DNA of 64,000 nt from SM1-73 sp964588305 (GTDB lineage Bacteria > Zixibacteria > MSB-5A5 > SM1-73), in NCBI GenBank assembly GCA_964588305.1, contig CAZPOP010000011.1, forward strand, positions 1 to 64,000, read 5' to 3'. Below, one piece after another: positions 1-8,779 of the stretch. The position numbers were made by a program, and so were the translations under genes. The notes under the pieces are model-generated. The model was not told the origin of the DNA. It was given only the letters and a program-made list of their open reading frames with translations, and searched no databases. Numbering within the stretch: the stretch's first letter is position 1; the number at the start of each line of letters is the position of its first letter.

Positions 1-784
1 CGTCGTGGATCTTTGGCGGTTCCGGAGGTCGGTCTCCCTCCTTTGTCCACATGTTCTTTATGGTAAAATCCATTAACACGAAATCCTCGGCATATTCATA
101 GCTCCAGGAGTAACTTCTCTGAGTAATCTGAACGTACAAGGGAAAGTGCTTTCGGAGATCGAAAGGGTCCCGATCCTGGTTGGAAAGGGGGATGTCAGCT
201 GAAGTGTCAGTATAGACAGCAATGATGTCTTGCTCCGAGACAGCATCAGGCGAATAACAGAAAGCGGCCGGACGGATGCTTCTCTCCTCAATAGCACCCC
301 TTGGGGCAGGACCATCCGGGAACAACTCATGAACTAATTGCCATCCATCGCACCCCACACTGACATAGGGCGTGTCGTTCACCACAGCTCCTATCCAAAA
401 ACCTCCCCAAAACAGATATTCTAAACCCGATCCAGGGGGATACTCAGCCGAAGGGGCGAAAACCTCCTCATAGGGATTCCGACTGAAACATCCCCCCACC
501 GATTCCTTTAAATCATATAGGAGGTATCCCCTCCCACTTCCAAAGAAGCCCCAATTGGTCATGCAAACGTTCAGAAGCCCCACCCGGTGAACCCTTGCCT
601 GCGCGTTGGGATAGGCCTCAGCTAGTTTATATTCAACGTCCCGGGAGCGACTCCTCTCGGAATCTTGCCTCTCATACGGCTTTGTGACGGCTAGACTTGT
701 GGCTGGATCTGCCAGATCGGCAATAAGGAAAATCCCAGTAATGGCCAACAATCTCAAAACGATTTGCCTCGTCACTCTTCTCAT
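1..784 (-). CDS. Secreted protein of unknown function, N-terminal part (cut by left edge)
   Basis: Reading leftward from an ATG at 784 the frame stays open for 261 codons to the window edge, so the gene is partial. A strong ribosome site (GGGAGGTG) lies 5 bases before the ATG. The product begins with MRRVTRQ, a hydrophobic stretch (about residues 9-24) and a plausible signal-peptidase region, so it should be exported. The mature part contains a WGFFGSG motif near residue 79 and aromatic-rich stretches. I recall similar secreted proteins with a C-terminal sorting domain in FCB candidate phyla, but the C-terminus is outside the window and no enzymatic motif is visible. It lies before the TPR-sigma54 gene on the same strand, with about 260 bases between them. 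Function unknown. Confidence 0.75.
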   Translation of the reverse strand, partial: MRRVTRQIVLRLLAITGIFLIADLADPATSLAVTKPYERQDSERSRSRDVEYKLAEAYPNAQARVHRVGLLNVCMTNWGFFGSGRGYLLYDLKESVGGCFSRNPYEEVFAPSAEYPPGSGLEYLFWGGFWIGAVVNDTPYVSVGCDGWQLVHELFPDGPAPRGAIEERSIRPAAFCYSPDAVSEQDIIAVYTDTSADIPLSNQDRDPFDLRKHFPLYVQITQRSYSWSYEYAEDFVLMDFTIKNMWTKEGDRPPEPPKIHD

Positions 785-1045
785 TACTCACCTCCCAAAG
801 GAGAAACCACGGGTTTCTTTAGGAGGAGTTTCCCGTTCATCGCCAGCTGATGAATCTTTCAACTTCCCAAGCTTCATTGATCAAAAGCCTCTTTTGGTCG
901 CTGGCACCTGGCACCGGCTCTTTTATCCTTCATCCCATAGCACAACCTGGCTAAAATAAACAAAGAAACATGAGAAGTCAACAAATAATTCTAAGAGAGA
1001 GGACAAAATTAGCAAAAAAAGGGGTCCCACCGAATCCTGATGGGT

Positions 1046-3499
1046 CTAAGAGAAAATGGCTGAGGTTTTTATCCCATATTTCTTCATTTTGTTCCGCAAA
1101 GTAGCCTCAGGGACACCGAGAAGCTTAGCCGCCCTCAGTTTTATCCCATTACTCTGCGAAAGAGCCTGGATTATCTTTTCCTTCTCAAATTCTGCTACCT
1201 CCTGGAAGAGGGAGACAGCGGCGGGCCTCTGGAGGTCCATGCCGGAGGAAGAGAAAACCGGTTCATCTGCTGCGCTCCAGGACGATCTTTGGGAAAACTT
1301 CTGGAGCTTTTCGGGCAGCAGCCTGGTGGGATCGCCATTGCCTCCCTGGAACAAGACCACCATTCTTTTTAGCTCATTTTCAAGTTCCCTTACGTTTCCG
1401 GGCCAACAGTATTCCGAAAATCCTTTCATCACCGTTTTTAGGTCAGAATCCTCCAAATCTCCGTCTTTGATCCCATATTCTCTCAAGAAATGTCTTACCA
1501 GGATGGGAATATCAGCTTTTCTTTGTTTGAGCGGCGGGATTTTCACGTGAAAGGTATTGAGGCGATAATACAGATCCTGCCGAAAACTGCCACCATGAAT
1601 TGATTCTTTTAACTCTCTGCTGGTAGAGGAGATGATTCTCACATTAATTCTTCTGGGCGTGGTTTCGCCCAGACGAACGATTTCCTTTTCCTCGATCGCC
1701 CGCAACAGCTTAACTTGGGTGGAGAGGGGGACTTCGGCGATCTCATCTAAATACAGGGTGCCCCCTTCGGCTTCCTCAAACAATCCGGATTCATCTCTGT
1801 CGGCACCAGTGTACGCACCCTTCTTGTGCCCGAAAAGCTCATTCTCCAGAAGGCCCTCAGGAAGAGCTGCGCAACTTACCGCGATAAATCTCCTATCCTT
1901 TCTTTTGCCGGAGTAATGCACCGCCTTGGCAAACAGATCCTTGCCGGTTCCGGTCTCTCCTTCCAAAAGAATGCTTATGTCGTAATCTTTAATCTGTTTT
2001 AATTTTTCGATGATCTCCCGCAACTCGTCTGTTTGAGTGATGATATTGGTGAAGGTAATCCTCCCGTTCGACTTAGCCATCTTGCTTGCCTGAAACACAG
2101 CATTCTCTATGGTGTGCCTTAAATCACAAACCGCGCCAAGGGCCTTCTGCTCCTTTATCTCATTGAAGAGCTTTTCCGCGTCAGCTAAGAAGAGTTGCGC
2201 CTTGTCGTATTGCTTCTCCTCAGCCAAGAGATTGGCTATGGACAGATTAACCTGACCTAAATGGTAGGAAGATCCTAATCCTTTGAATTCGATTTCGGCG
2301 TTGGACAAAAGACCCAGTCTTTTGTAATAATCGAACTCTTTTGATCTTCCGGCCTCCAGATAGGTCTTAGCCAATTCATATTTTGCCCCGATCTGCGAAA
2401 GACAAGCGAAGCCTCTGTTGAAGTATTCCTTAGCCGATTCCTTGTCTTTCTTGGCAGAATAAACCTGACCCAGGATTCTATAGACCGCCCCCTCCTCGAT
2501 TTTTTCTCCCAATGATCTGGAGACTTCCAGGGATTTCTGGCAGGAGGCAAGAGCTTGATTATATTCCTTTTTGGCCACCTGAAGCTCTGCTAAAAGACGA
2601 TAAGTTTGGGCGATCATGTCTCCATCAGGCGCGGTGGTCCTCCACATCTCAAGGATTTGATTATAATGATCTTCGGCCTCTTTGTAATCTCCAGAATCAA
2701 AGCACAGTCCCCCCATGTACTCGTGATAAATCGCCAATTCTCTTGAATAGCCATTCTTGTGCGCCAACTCAAAGGCGCTGGCCAAATATTGGGAAGCCCT
2801 CCGAAACTCCCTTATCAGGCAGCAGACGAAACCTAACGACAGCTGAGCCCTACAGAGATTAAGCTCATCGTCGTCTTTCTCCGCAGATTCGAGGCCGTAC
2901 AACAGGTTTTGTTCTGCCTCTTCCCACCTGCCCATCAGCGTGTAGATTCTGCCCAAATTTCTGCACGCAATTGCTGCCATCTTAGAATCGCCAGTCTTTT
3001 CGGCTAGCTCCTTGGTTTCGCCGAGATATTCGGCTGCTTTCTCGAATTCGGATTTCATGAAGAATATGCGAGCGATTTTGTTGTAGCATTTGACGGTTTC
3101 AGCTTGATCGCCGATTCTGCGGTAAGTAGTAATGGCATCTCTGAGGTGGTTCTCAGCGTTTTTCAAATCGCCCAGATCCGAGTGTATCAGACCCAGAACA
3201 TACTGAATCTGAGCGACTCTCTTATTCTCGGAGGTATTCTTCAAAAGCTCGTATGCGCTTCTGGCCTTGCCTTCTGCTTGGCTGTAGTCTCCCAACCCGT
3301 GCAGCGCGACAGCCGAAAAATAGCAGAGGTCCGCCCATTGAGTGGAGAACTCCTCGATTTTCTGCCGACTCTCCAACCCTCTTATTTCTTGGAGCGCCTG
3401 GGCAAACTTATTGCGCCCAATCAAAGACTCGATCCACTCCATCTTTGTTCTTGAGGCTTGACTTAACGCCTCCTGTTCGCTTTCCATCTTTCTCACCAT
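1046..3499 (-). CDS. TPR-domain sigma54-dependent transcriptional activator
   Basis: A predicted cytoplasmic activator of sigma54-RNA polymerase, 817 residues. About residues 20-450 are a string of TPR-like helical repeats in place of the usual receiver or GAF sensor. The AAA+ module follows, with Walker A GETGTGKD near residue 515, the sigma54-contacting loop as GAYTGA (a known variant of GAFTGA) near 563, and Walker B GGTLYLDE. The C-terminus is a Fis-type helix-turn-helix (AAKLLGVPEATLRNKM). TPR sensors bind proteins or peptides, so the input is probably a polypeptide; that is inference. The first ATG at 3499 overlaps the end of the preceding small secreted-protein gene by 7 bases, which suggests translational coupling. 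A second ATG four codons later is also possible. No phospho-acceptor domain is present. Confidence 0.9.
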   Translation of the reverse strand: MVRKMESEQEALSQASRTKMEWIESLIGRNKFAQALQEIRGLESRQKIEEFSTQWADLCYFSAVALHGLGDYSQAEGKARSAYELLKNTSENKRVAQIQYVLGLIHSDLGDLKNAENHLRDAITTYRRIGDQAETVKCYNKIARIFFMKSEFEKAAEYLGETKELAEKTGDSKMAAIACRNLGRIYTLMGRWEEAEQNLLYGLESAEKDDDELNLCRAQLSLGFVCCLIREFRRASQYLASAFELAHKNGYSRELAIYHEYMGGLCFDSGDYKEAEDHYNQILEMWRTTAPDGDMIAQTYRLLAELQVAKKEYNQALASCQKSLEVSRSLGEKIEEGAVYRILGQVYSAKKDKESAKEYFNRGFACLSQIGAKYELAKTYLEAGRSKEFDYYKRLGLLSNAEIEFKGLGSSYHLGQVNLSIANLLAEEKQYDKAQLFLADAEKLFNEIKEQKALGAVCDLRHTIENAVFQASKMAKSNGRITFTNIITQTDELREIIEKLKQIKDYDISILLEGETGTGKDLFAKAVHYSGKRKDRRFIAVSCAALPEGLLENELFGHKKGAYTGADRDESGLFEEAEGGTLYLDEIAEVPLSTQVKLLRAIEEKEIVRLGETTPRRINVRIISSTSRELKESIHGGSFRQDLYYRLNTFHVKIPPLKQRKADIPILVRHFLREYGIKDGDLEDSDLKTVMKGFSEYCWPGNVRELENELKRMVVLFQGGNGDPTRLLPEKLQKFSQRSSWSAADEPVFSSSGMDLQRPAAVSLFQEVAEFEKEKIIQALSQSNGIKLRAAKLLGVPEATLRNKMKKYGIKTSAIFS

Positions 3500-3798
3500 A
3501 TGAAGAAAAGCCGATATGATTTGTCACCGATCCTGTCAGGTTTCTCTTGGAGCTCACCTTCTTGGTGGACTTCCTTGGGGTAAATCCCGATAAAGAAGTC
3601 CGAGAAGATCGGGCTCATGATGATCTGGTGGCCATTTGAGACGGGACTGGGACTGCTGCCGGGCCCATCCGTGGAGCCTTCCCAGGGATGTCCCCATCCC
3701 GAGCCGATCGGTACGGACCATCCAGCTGAGCATACACATGTGGCTGCAAGGATCAGCATGGTCGACGCCAGGATTGTAGCTAAGCTTTTTGTCCTCAT
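3493..3798 (-). CDS. Small secreted protein encoded upstream of the TPR-sigma54 activator
   Basis: A 101-residue product with a clear signal peptide (positive MRTKS, hydrophobic residues 6-20, likely cleavage after CSA near 25). The mature part is about 75 residues, rich in Gly, Pro, Ser and Trp, with a hydrophobic patch around GHQIIMSPIFSDFFIGIYP. The start is set by AGGAGGTG about 8 bases before the ATG. The stop codon lies inside the first codons of the activator gene (7-base overlap), so the two are almost certainly co-transcribed. I recognise no family. It could be a signal or target linked to the TPR sensor downstream, but nothing in the sequence proves this. Confidence 0.7.
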   Translation of the reverse strand: MRTKSLATILASTMLILAATCVCSAGWSVPIGSGWGHPWEGSTDGPGSSPSPVSNGHQIIMSPIFSDFFIGIYPKEVHQEGELQEKPDRIGDKSYRLFFIW

Positions 3799-4763
3799 CT
3801 TCCTTTCACCTCCTCAACTATGGAAATTCCCATATTCTTTTTCAGTCCAAGAGCAATAATGTTGTCCTGTATCTTTTTTTGCCAACGCCTAGCTGTTTAT
3901 TCTTCGAAAGACTAAAGAAACAAATCACTTTTGGATGGCCTGTCTGTACAAAGCTCGGCGGTGTAATCGGGGGCAAGCATTTCCTGAGACTTAGCGGTCA
4001 GAAAGACTGAAGTCTACACCATTCTTTGCCATCTAGAAAACGACATACCTCCTCAAAAAGCGCATTATCTCCAGATCCAGCCATCATTGGGAAGCACATT
4101 GCAAAAACCGCGCCAAGTTCTCCGCACTTACCTCTTTTTTGTCAGCCATATAAGTTATTTGTGTACAATGAATTAGAATCCCACAGAAAGAGGGTGATGA
4201 ATGGAGCACAGATTACCGAGTAGGAATTCGCAGTGAGTTGCGAGCCAGCCTTTCGATGCCGGTGGAATTATCCAGTAAAAGGCTATCAGACAACAAAAAG
4301 CAGAATTCGCCAAGAACTGCGAGTATCCAGACCGAAGGACAGATCGAACGTTGGTACATGAGCAATTCAGGAACCGCAAGAGGATAACCGAAGGGAGTTT
4401 TGTGATACTGGCTTTGGTTCGAACTTCTCATGGGGTTACCTGATGGGCCTGTTGAAAAAGCGGCAGCCTGGGGCGGGATGAATTCCCGCCCCTATGGGAG
4501 ACAATCAGTTGCAATGCATAGGGCAGGGCATTTAGCCCTGCCAAGGAGCCTTTCAACAGTCCCCGACCGGCAACTTTGGAGGGATACACCGGCCAGGTGG
4601 TTGTTTGGCAACGAATCTTCATGGATCAGGCGGTGCAGGAAAAGGCATCAATCAGTTGGTCCACCGCTAAGACGGGATCATTTAGGAGCTTGTGGAAAAA
4701 CGGTCAGGTTGTTTCGGGTTTAGTCAAGACGAAGTGCGAAATTTCGTTTTGTACCGAGGGATT
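3799..4763. other. Long intergenic stretch with one hairpin element
   Basis: About 960 bases between a leftward gene start and the 3' end of the phosphate transporter. Short open frames exist on both strands, but none has a ribosome site or recognisable product. The only clear structure is the inverted-repeat element at 4445-4563, listed separately. The part at 4140-4440 has mixed short frames that could be eroded coding sequence; I could not identify a parent gene. Confidence 0.5.
4445..4563. repeat. Miniature inverted-repeat element with two internal hairpins
   Basis: The ends are a 13-base inverted repeat with one mismatch (GGGCCTGTTGAAA at 4445-4457 against TTTCAACAGTCCC at 4551-4563). 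Inside are two separate perfect hairpins: GGGGCGGGA/TCCCGCCCC at 4470-4492 and GGCAGGGC/GCCCTGCC at 4522-4542, with 5-base AT-rich loops. No open frame of note lies inside. The layout is that of a non-autonomous miniature element. A solo copy of the end-like word GGCCTGTTGA occurs near 58183. Confidence 0.6.
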
Positions 4764-5753
4764 TCAAGAGAAAACTTTGATTATCGCGTAACAAAGAGCG
4801 GCCACAATTGCGGAAGCCGGTATGGTTACAATCCAGGTGATGATTATGTTTCTGACTATCCCCCAGCGGACTGCGGAGAGCCGCTGGGAGGAACCGGAGC
4901 CCATTATGGCGGAGGAGATGACGTGGGTTGTGCTGATGGGTACTCCAAAGAGGGACATGCCCGCTATGACCGCGGCGGCGGAGGTCTCTGCCGAGAAGCC
5001 ATGCACCGGCTGCAATTTGAACACTTTGCTCCCCATGGTCTTGATAACCTTCCATCCTCCCATGCTGGTACCCAGCCCCATAGCAGTAGCACAAGCAATC
5101 ATGACCCAAAGGGGGACTTTGAAGGTGGCTATCGCCCCGTAGCTGACCAGAGCCATGGTAATTATGCCCATAGCATTTTGAGCATCGTTCATTCCGTGAG
5201 AGAAAGACATCCAGGCGGCAGATAGTATCTGTAATCGCCTAAAATGTCGGTTCACCTTTCTTTGGGCAGAGTCCTTGAAAAGCCAGGATAGGACAACTAT
5301 CAGGAGCAATCCTCCCAGAAAACCGAAAATGGGTGACAGTATCATGGCTAACACGATTTTCCATATTCCCTGGAAGACCACAGCCCCGAATCCTCCGGCA
5401 ACTATGCCCGCTCCCAGAAGGCCCCCTACTAATGCGTGAGTGACGCTCACCGGAATACCGGAGAAACTGGCCAGACCGGTCCAGGCGCTGCCGCCTATCA
5501 AGGCCGCCAAAACCAGGGACAGACTTGCGTATTGCGGGTGGATTACTCCCCTCCCGATCGTCGCGGCCACCGCGGTGTGACTTAAAGCTCCAAGGAAATT
5601 CAGAAGCCAGGCTAAGATTATAGCATGGCGCGGGGAAAGGGCGCGGGTGGAAATGGTGGTGGCTATGGCATTGGCGCAGTCGTTGAAGCCGTTAAAGAAA
5701 TCGTAAACCAGAGCCGCAAATATTATGGCTAACAGCAAAAGAGAATCAGGCAC
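4764..5753 (-). CDS. pit: PiT-family inorganic phosphate transporter
   Basis: A 329-residue integral membrane protein of the Pit/PHO4 family, which imports phosphate (often as a metal-phosphate complex) using the proton or sodium gradient. The two signature regions are visible: FNGFNDCANAIAT near residue 20 and a later SHGMNDAQNAMG near 185, the inverted duplication typical of the family. About ten hydrophobic segments follow one another. The start is GTG at 5753, overlapping the stop of the upstream PhoU-like gene by 8 bases, so the two are translationally coupled. This pairing is the standard pit-accessory arrangement. Length is at the short end for bacterial members, without an obvious missing part. 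Confidence 0.93.
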   Translation of the reverse strand: MPDSLLLLAIIFAALVYDFFNGFNDCANAIATTISTRALSPRHAIILAWLLNFLGALSHTAVAATIGRGVIHPQYASLSLVLAALIGGSAWTGLASFSGIPVSVTHALVGGLLGAGIVAGGFGAVVFQGIWKIVLAMILSPIFGFLGGLLLIVVLSWLFKDSAQRKVNRHFRRLQILSAAWMSFSHGMNDAQNAMGIITMALVSYGAIATFKVPLWVMIACATAMGLGTSMGGWKVIKTMGSKVFKLQPVHGFSAETSAAAVIAGMSLFGVPISTTHVISSAIMGSGSSQRLSAVRWGIVRNIIITWIVTIPASAIVAALCYAIIKVFS

Positions 5754-6372
5754 TCTTCACCACTATGCTTTCAATGACATTGGCGATGTTCTCACAATGA
5801 TCGGCGGCAGTCTCCAAGCGCCCATAGATTTCCTTCCACTTTATGGCTTTTCTCCAGTCTGGTTCCTTATCCAAAAGATGTCCGATCATCTCTTGCGAGA
5901 TTTGATCAGCCTCGTTCTCCAGCCGGTTGACCTCAATACAGAGAGGCTTGAGATTATCGAAGTGTTCTAAGTCGGAGATTGCTCTTTCTATCTGCTCTAC
6001 TGCCTGATGTATGATATCTACCAATCTGATACATTCCGGTGTAGGCTTTTGAATCTTGAAGTTGTAAAGCCGACTGGATATCCCCTCAATAGCGTCCAGA
6101 ACGTCGTCCAGCTCTGAAGCCATTATATGGATGTCCTCCCTGTCTATAGGGGTGATGAAGGTTTTGTTCAATTTATCGATGATATCGTGGATGAGGTTGT
6201 CGCCCTCACGCTCAATCTCCTTTATTTGTTTTACCTTTTGCTCCACGTCGGTGTAATTGTCGACCAGATCCTTCAGTGCCCCGGCTCCCTTCAGAACGTT
6301 TTTGGCCGAGGCTTCGAGCATGTCGAAGAATTTCTCCTCCTTCGGTGTAAGTCGCGGTAATTTTAGTGCCAT
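5746..6372 (-). CDS. PhoU-like DUF47 protein, Pit accessory
   Basis: A 208-residue, almost wholly helical cytoplasmic protein of the DUF47 (PF01865/TIGR00153) family, which resembles PhoU and is encoded next to low-affinity Pit transporters. Family members are thought to modulate Pit activity. Typical E/D-rich metal-binding segments are visible, such as EREGDNLIHDIIDKLN (about residues 54-69) and NRLENEADQIS (about 151-161). A ribosome site (GGAGGTC) precedes the ATG closely. It is first in a two-gene operon with pit, with an 8-base overlap. Confidence 0.9.
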   Translation of the reverse strand: MALKLPRLTPKEEKFFDMLEASAKNVLKGAGALKDLVDNYTDVEQKVKQIKEIEREGDNLIHDIIDKLNKTFITPIDREDIHIMASELDDVLDAIEGISSRLYNFKIQKPTPECIRLVDIIHQAVEQIERAISDLEHFDNLKPLCIEVNRLENEADQISQEMIGHLLDKEPDWRKAIKWKEIYGRLETAADHCENIANVIESIVVKSA

Positions 6373-6754
6373 AAGACCTCCAAGCTTATCTCCTTGCCGG
6401 TTAGGTCCAGATTATCATCTTATCAGTGAACCATCTCTGAAAAACCCTTCTAAGAAACGGGAAGTGGAGTTTTCACCTTTAGGCTCAGAGAGAACTGCCT
6501 ATCATGTTTCAGCCTGCTGCTGGTTCAGGCTAAGCCGAGAATCCTGTTTGACAAATGAGGACCGTTCAAAAGAGTCCCTCCAACAAGTAGAATAGTATAA
6601 TCCAGTGTCGAGAAATTCGCAACCATTTTTTGCGGTTTGCGGGATTCAATCATGAAATCAGTTCCATCGTTTCATGTTGGAACTTTTTTTGAGCTTGGGT
6701 GTAAAAAATGATGGAAAAAATAGAAGGAGTCAGGATTAGAAAGGAGGCTTTGAA
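6373..6754. other. Divergent intergenic region between pit operon and PDZ gene
   Basis: About 380 bases holding the presumed promoters of both neighbours. A TATAAT box occurs at 6596-6601 on the plus strand without a convincing -35 element. Downstream of it are overlapping inverted repeats (see 6651-6690). I see no gene here. Confidence 0.4.
6651..6690 (+). promoter_or_regulatory. Overlapping inverted repeats ending in a T-run, in the leader of the PDZ gene
   Basis: CATGAAA (6651-6657) and TTTCATG (6670-6676) form one dyad. AGTTCCA (6660-6666) and TGGAACT (6678-6684) form a second, overlapping one that runs into a T-tract, so it resembles a small intrinsic terminator. Because the two dyads share bases they are mutually exclusive. 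It lies about 65 bases before the PDZ gene, so it could be an operator or an attenuator; stems are short and this is tentative. Confidence 0.3.
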
Positions 6755-7717
6755 ATGTTAAGGAAGAGCGTCGTTTTCGTGGTACTGGCCACACTCATGG
6801 CTTCTCTGGTGATGGTGAATCTGGTTTCTGCCGGGGAAGGCGAAAAAGAGGCAAAGCGGGGTTGGCTGGGCGTCTACATACAGGATGTCACCAAAGAGAT
6901 AAAGGAGGCCATGGATTTGAAATCCGGAAGGGGGGTTCTGGTACGGGACGTGGTGGACGATAGTCCCGCTGATGAGGCTGGGGTCAAAAGGGAAGACGTG
7001 ATCCTGTTCTTCGATGGAAAGGAGCTTGATGACTCAGATGAGCTTTTCAAGGTAGTCAGAAAGAAGTCTGCCGGCGATGCGGTTGACCTGTTGATTTTGC
7101 GGGACGGCCAAGAAAAGAGCATTTCCGTGATCTTAGGGAAGACCCCAAAGGATGATCTGCACGTGTTGGAATACTCACCTGGGGACAGAAAGTTCAAAAC
7201 TTACTCCTATGGCTTCTCCGGTTTGTCCGGGGGGCGGATTGGGGTGAAAGTCCAAGATCTGAGCCAGCAATTAGGAGAGTATTTCGGAGTAGAGCATGCA
7301 GAAGGTGCTTTGATCACCGAGGCGCTTGAGGATGGCCCAGCTTACAAAGCCGGACTCCGGGCCGGGGACGTGATCGTGGAGGTAGACGGTGAAAGGATCG
7401 ACGACGTGGACGAACTGAGGGACGAAATCTCCGACAAGGAGGAAGACGATCAAGCGGAAATAAAGGTCATCCGGGATCACCAGCCGAAGACATTCACGGT
7501 GGAAGTGGAGGAGGGCGAAGAATGGTCTTTTGGTGATCTGAAAGGTTTGGATAAGCTAAAGGTGCTGCCGCCAAACGTGGCCTTGCCGGGACTCCTGTGG
7601 GAGGAAAAGAAATCCCGTGAACACGAGGAGGAATTAAGCGAAGAACTTGAAGAGCTGAAGCAGGATCTTCAGGAACTCAGAGAGGAATTGAAGGATCTGA
7701 AAGAGAGATTGCGATAA
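6755..7717 (+). CDS. Exported protein with two PDZ domains and a C-terminal coiled coil
   Basis: A 320-residue protein with a signal peptide (residues 1-26, cleavage likely after SAG or VSA). Two PDZ domains follow: the first about 35-125 (GWLGVYIQDV ... GVLVRDVVDDSPADEAGVKREDVIL), the second about 155-255 (GRIGVKVQDL ... GALITEALEDGPAYKAGLRAGDVIV). The last 45 residues are a highly charged Glu/Lys/Leu coiled coil. There is no protease domain, so this is not a DegP/HtrA enzyme but a periplasmic PDZ adaptor, perhaps bound to a partner through the coiled coil. The ribosome site is a clear AAAGGAGG. An intrinsic terminator follows, so it is probably monocistronic. Confidence 0.88.
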   Translation: MLRKSVVFVVLATLMASLVMVNLVSAGEGEKEAKRGWLGVYIQDVTKEIKEAMDLKSGRGVLVRDVVDDSPADEAGVKREDVILFFDGKELDDSDELFKVVRKKSAGDAVDLLILRDGQEKSISVILGKTPKDDLHVLEYSPGDRKFKTYSYGFSGLSGGRIGVKVQDLSQQLGEYFGVEHAEGALITEALEDGPAYKAGLRAGDVIVEVDGERIDDVDELRDEISDKEEDDQAEIKVIRDHQPKTFTVEVEEGEEWSFGDLKGLDKLKVLPPNVALPGLLWEEKKSREHEEELSEELEELKQDLQELREELKDLKERLR

Positions 7718-7772
7718 AAACTGGTCCTATGTGTTTTCACTCATAGTGTCACTTTCACGAGATGAAGCAGCA

Positions 7773-7806
7773 GGGGGAGATCTGAGAAGGTCTCCCCCGT
7801 TTTTCT
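7773..7806 (+). terminator. Intrinsic terminator after the PDZ gene
   Basis: Perfect 8-bp stem GGGGGAGA (7773-7780) with TCTCCCCC (7791-7798), a 10-base loop, then a T-run. It lies 55 bases past the stop codon of the PDZ gene. Confidence 0.85.
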
Positions 7807-8154
7807 TTGCGATTCAAGAAGCGACCGCTGACCGCGAACTGTGGTTTCCTGGTGAAGTTTGTGGTTTTCGGGATCCTCACGCGACCACCGTCCTGAGCCC
7901 TTTTTTGTGGGAGCCGGACGTCTATTGGGCGCCCGGGAGGGACTGTTTGGATACCGTTCATGGTGGATCGAGTTTCAACCCTAACTTGAGTATAGGCGTC
8001 GCTTTTCTGGTGTCCTCATGGAGTATCCTGTGGTTAATTCAAGCCGGAAATTTTGTTTGACTTTTCGAGAAGGAATTTGTAAATTTGGGGTGAGAAACCG
8101 CTCGTATCGGTGCACGTAAACAGCATTTTCATACAAGGAGTCTGGAGGGAAATC
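7807..8154. other. Intergenic stretch, no feature seen
   Basis: About 350 bases between the terminator and the ACT gene. Short open frames occur on both strands but none has a ribosome site or a recognisable product. Confidence 0.4.
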
Positions 8155-8616
8155 ATGATGGACGTTCATATCGCCAGTAATGCGAATATAGCCAAAATCA
8201 CCTTGCATTCGGTCCCGGACAAACCGGGCATTGCTGCTGAGATTTTTGGGAAATTGGGGGCAAAGGGATTCAACGTGGAGCTGGTGGTCACCAGCATTAG
8301 CTACAAAGGACGGACGGACGTTTCATTTGCAGTGGCGGAAAACGAACTGGACGCGATAGATACGCTTTTGGAGAATATGAAGGGCGAGATAGGTGCCGAG
8401 AGAATCTCCCGTACCTCATCCGTCGCCTTGGTATCAATTGCAGGTCACGAGCTGGCTCAGACCGCGGGCATGGCGGGACGGATGTTCAATGCTTTGTCTA
8501 AAGCCGGGGTCAACATCGATACCATATCCACCTCCATGTCGTCGGTCACCTGTATGGTGGCCCAGGATAAGGCCAAAGAGGCGGTGGAGGCTCTGCGCAA
8601 AGAATTCCAGGCATAA
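8155..8616 (+). CDS. Stand-alone tandem ACT-domain protein, aspartokinase regulatory-domain type
   Basis: A 153-residue protein that resembles the C-terminal regulatory half of aspartate kinase (the LysC beta-subunit type) but has no kinase domain. Two ACT units are visible: KITLHSVPDKPGIAAEIFGKL (first, about residues 13-32) and VSIAGHELAQTAGMAGRMFN (second, about 93-112), followed by the ligand-proximal GVNIDTISTS. I placed the start at the ATG at 8155 because GGAGGG precedes it closely; an ATG 45 bases upstream has no such site. By family logic it should bind an amino acid and act as a sensor or partner subunit. No lysine-pathway gene lies beside it, so its target is unknown. Confidence 0.82.
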   Translation: MMDVHIASNANIAKITLHSVPDKPGIAAEIFGKLGAKGFNVELVVTSISYKGRTDVSFAVAENELDAIDTLLENMKGEIGAERISRTSSVALVSIAGHELAQTAGMAGRMFNALSKAGVNIDTISTSMSSVTCMVAQDKAKEAVEALRKEFQA

Positions 8617-8779
8617 CTTTTTTTCAAAGAAGGATTTTCTTTTCGCACCTTCTACCAATAAAATTCTTACCATTTTCGTTTAAAGATGCGAGTTTGCTTG
8701 AAGCGATTTCTTCTGTGAAGAGAGCAAGACCGGCACGATACTAGAAGACGGGGACCCGTCTGGGAAGGAGAAAGGGACG

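Noticed and set aside
908..928. Doubled TGGCACC near 910, possible sigma54 site
   Set aside because: No GC at -12 on the plus strand and no plus-strand gene follows.
4140..4440. Remnant of a transposase or group II intron
   Set aside because: Translated frames give no recognisable motif and no intron domain V pattern is present.
4692..5225. Long plus-strand open frame across pit
   Set aside because: Antisense to a clear phosphate transporter and without a ribosome site or plausible composition.
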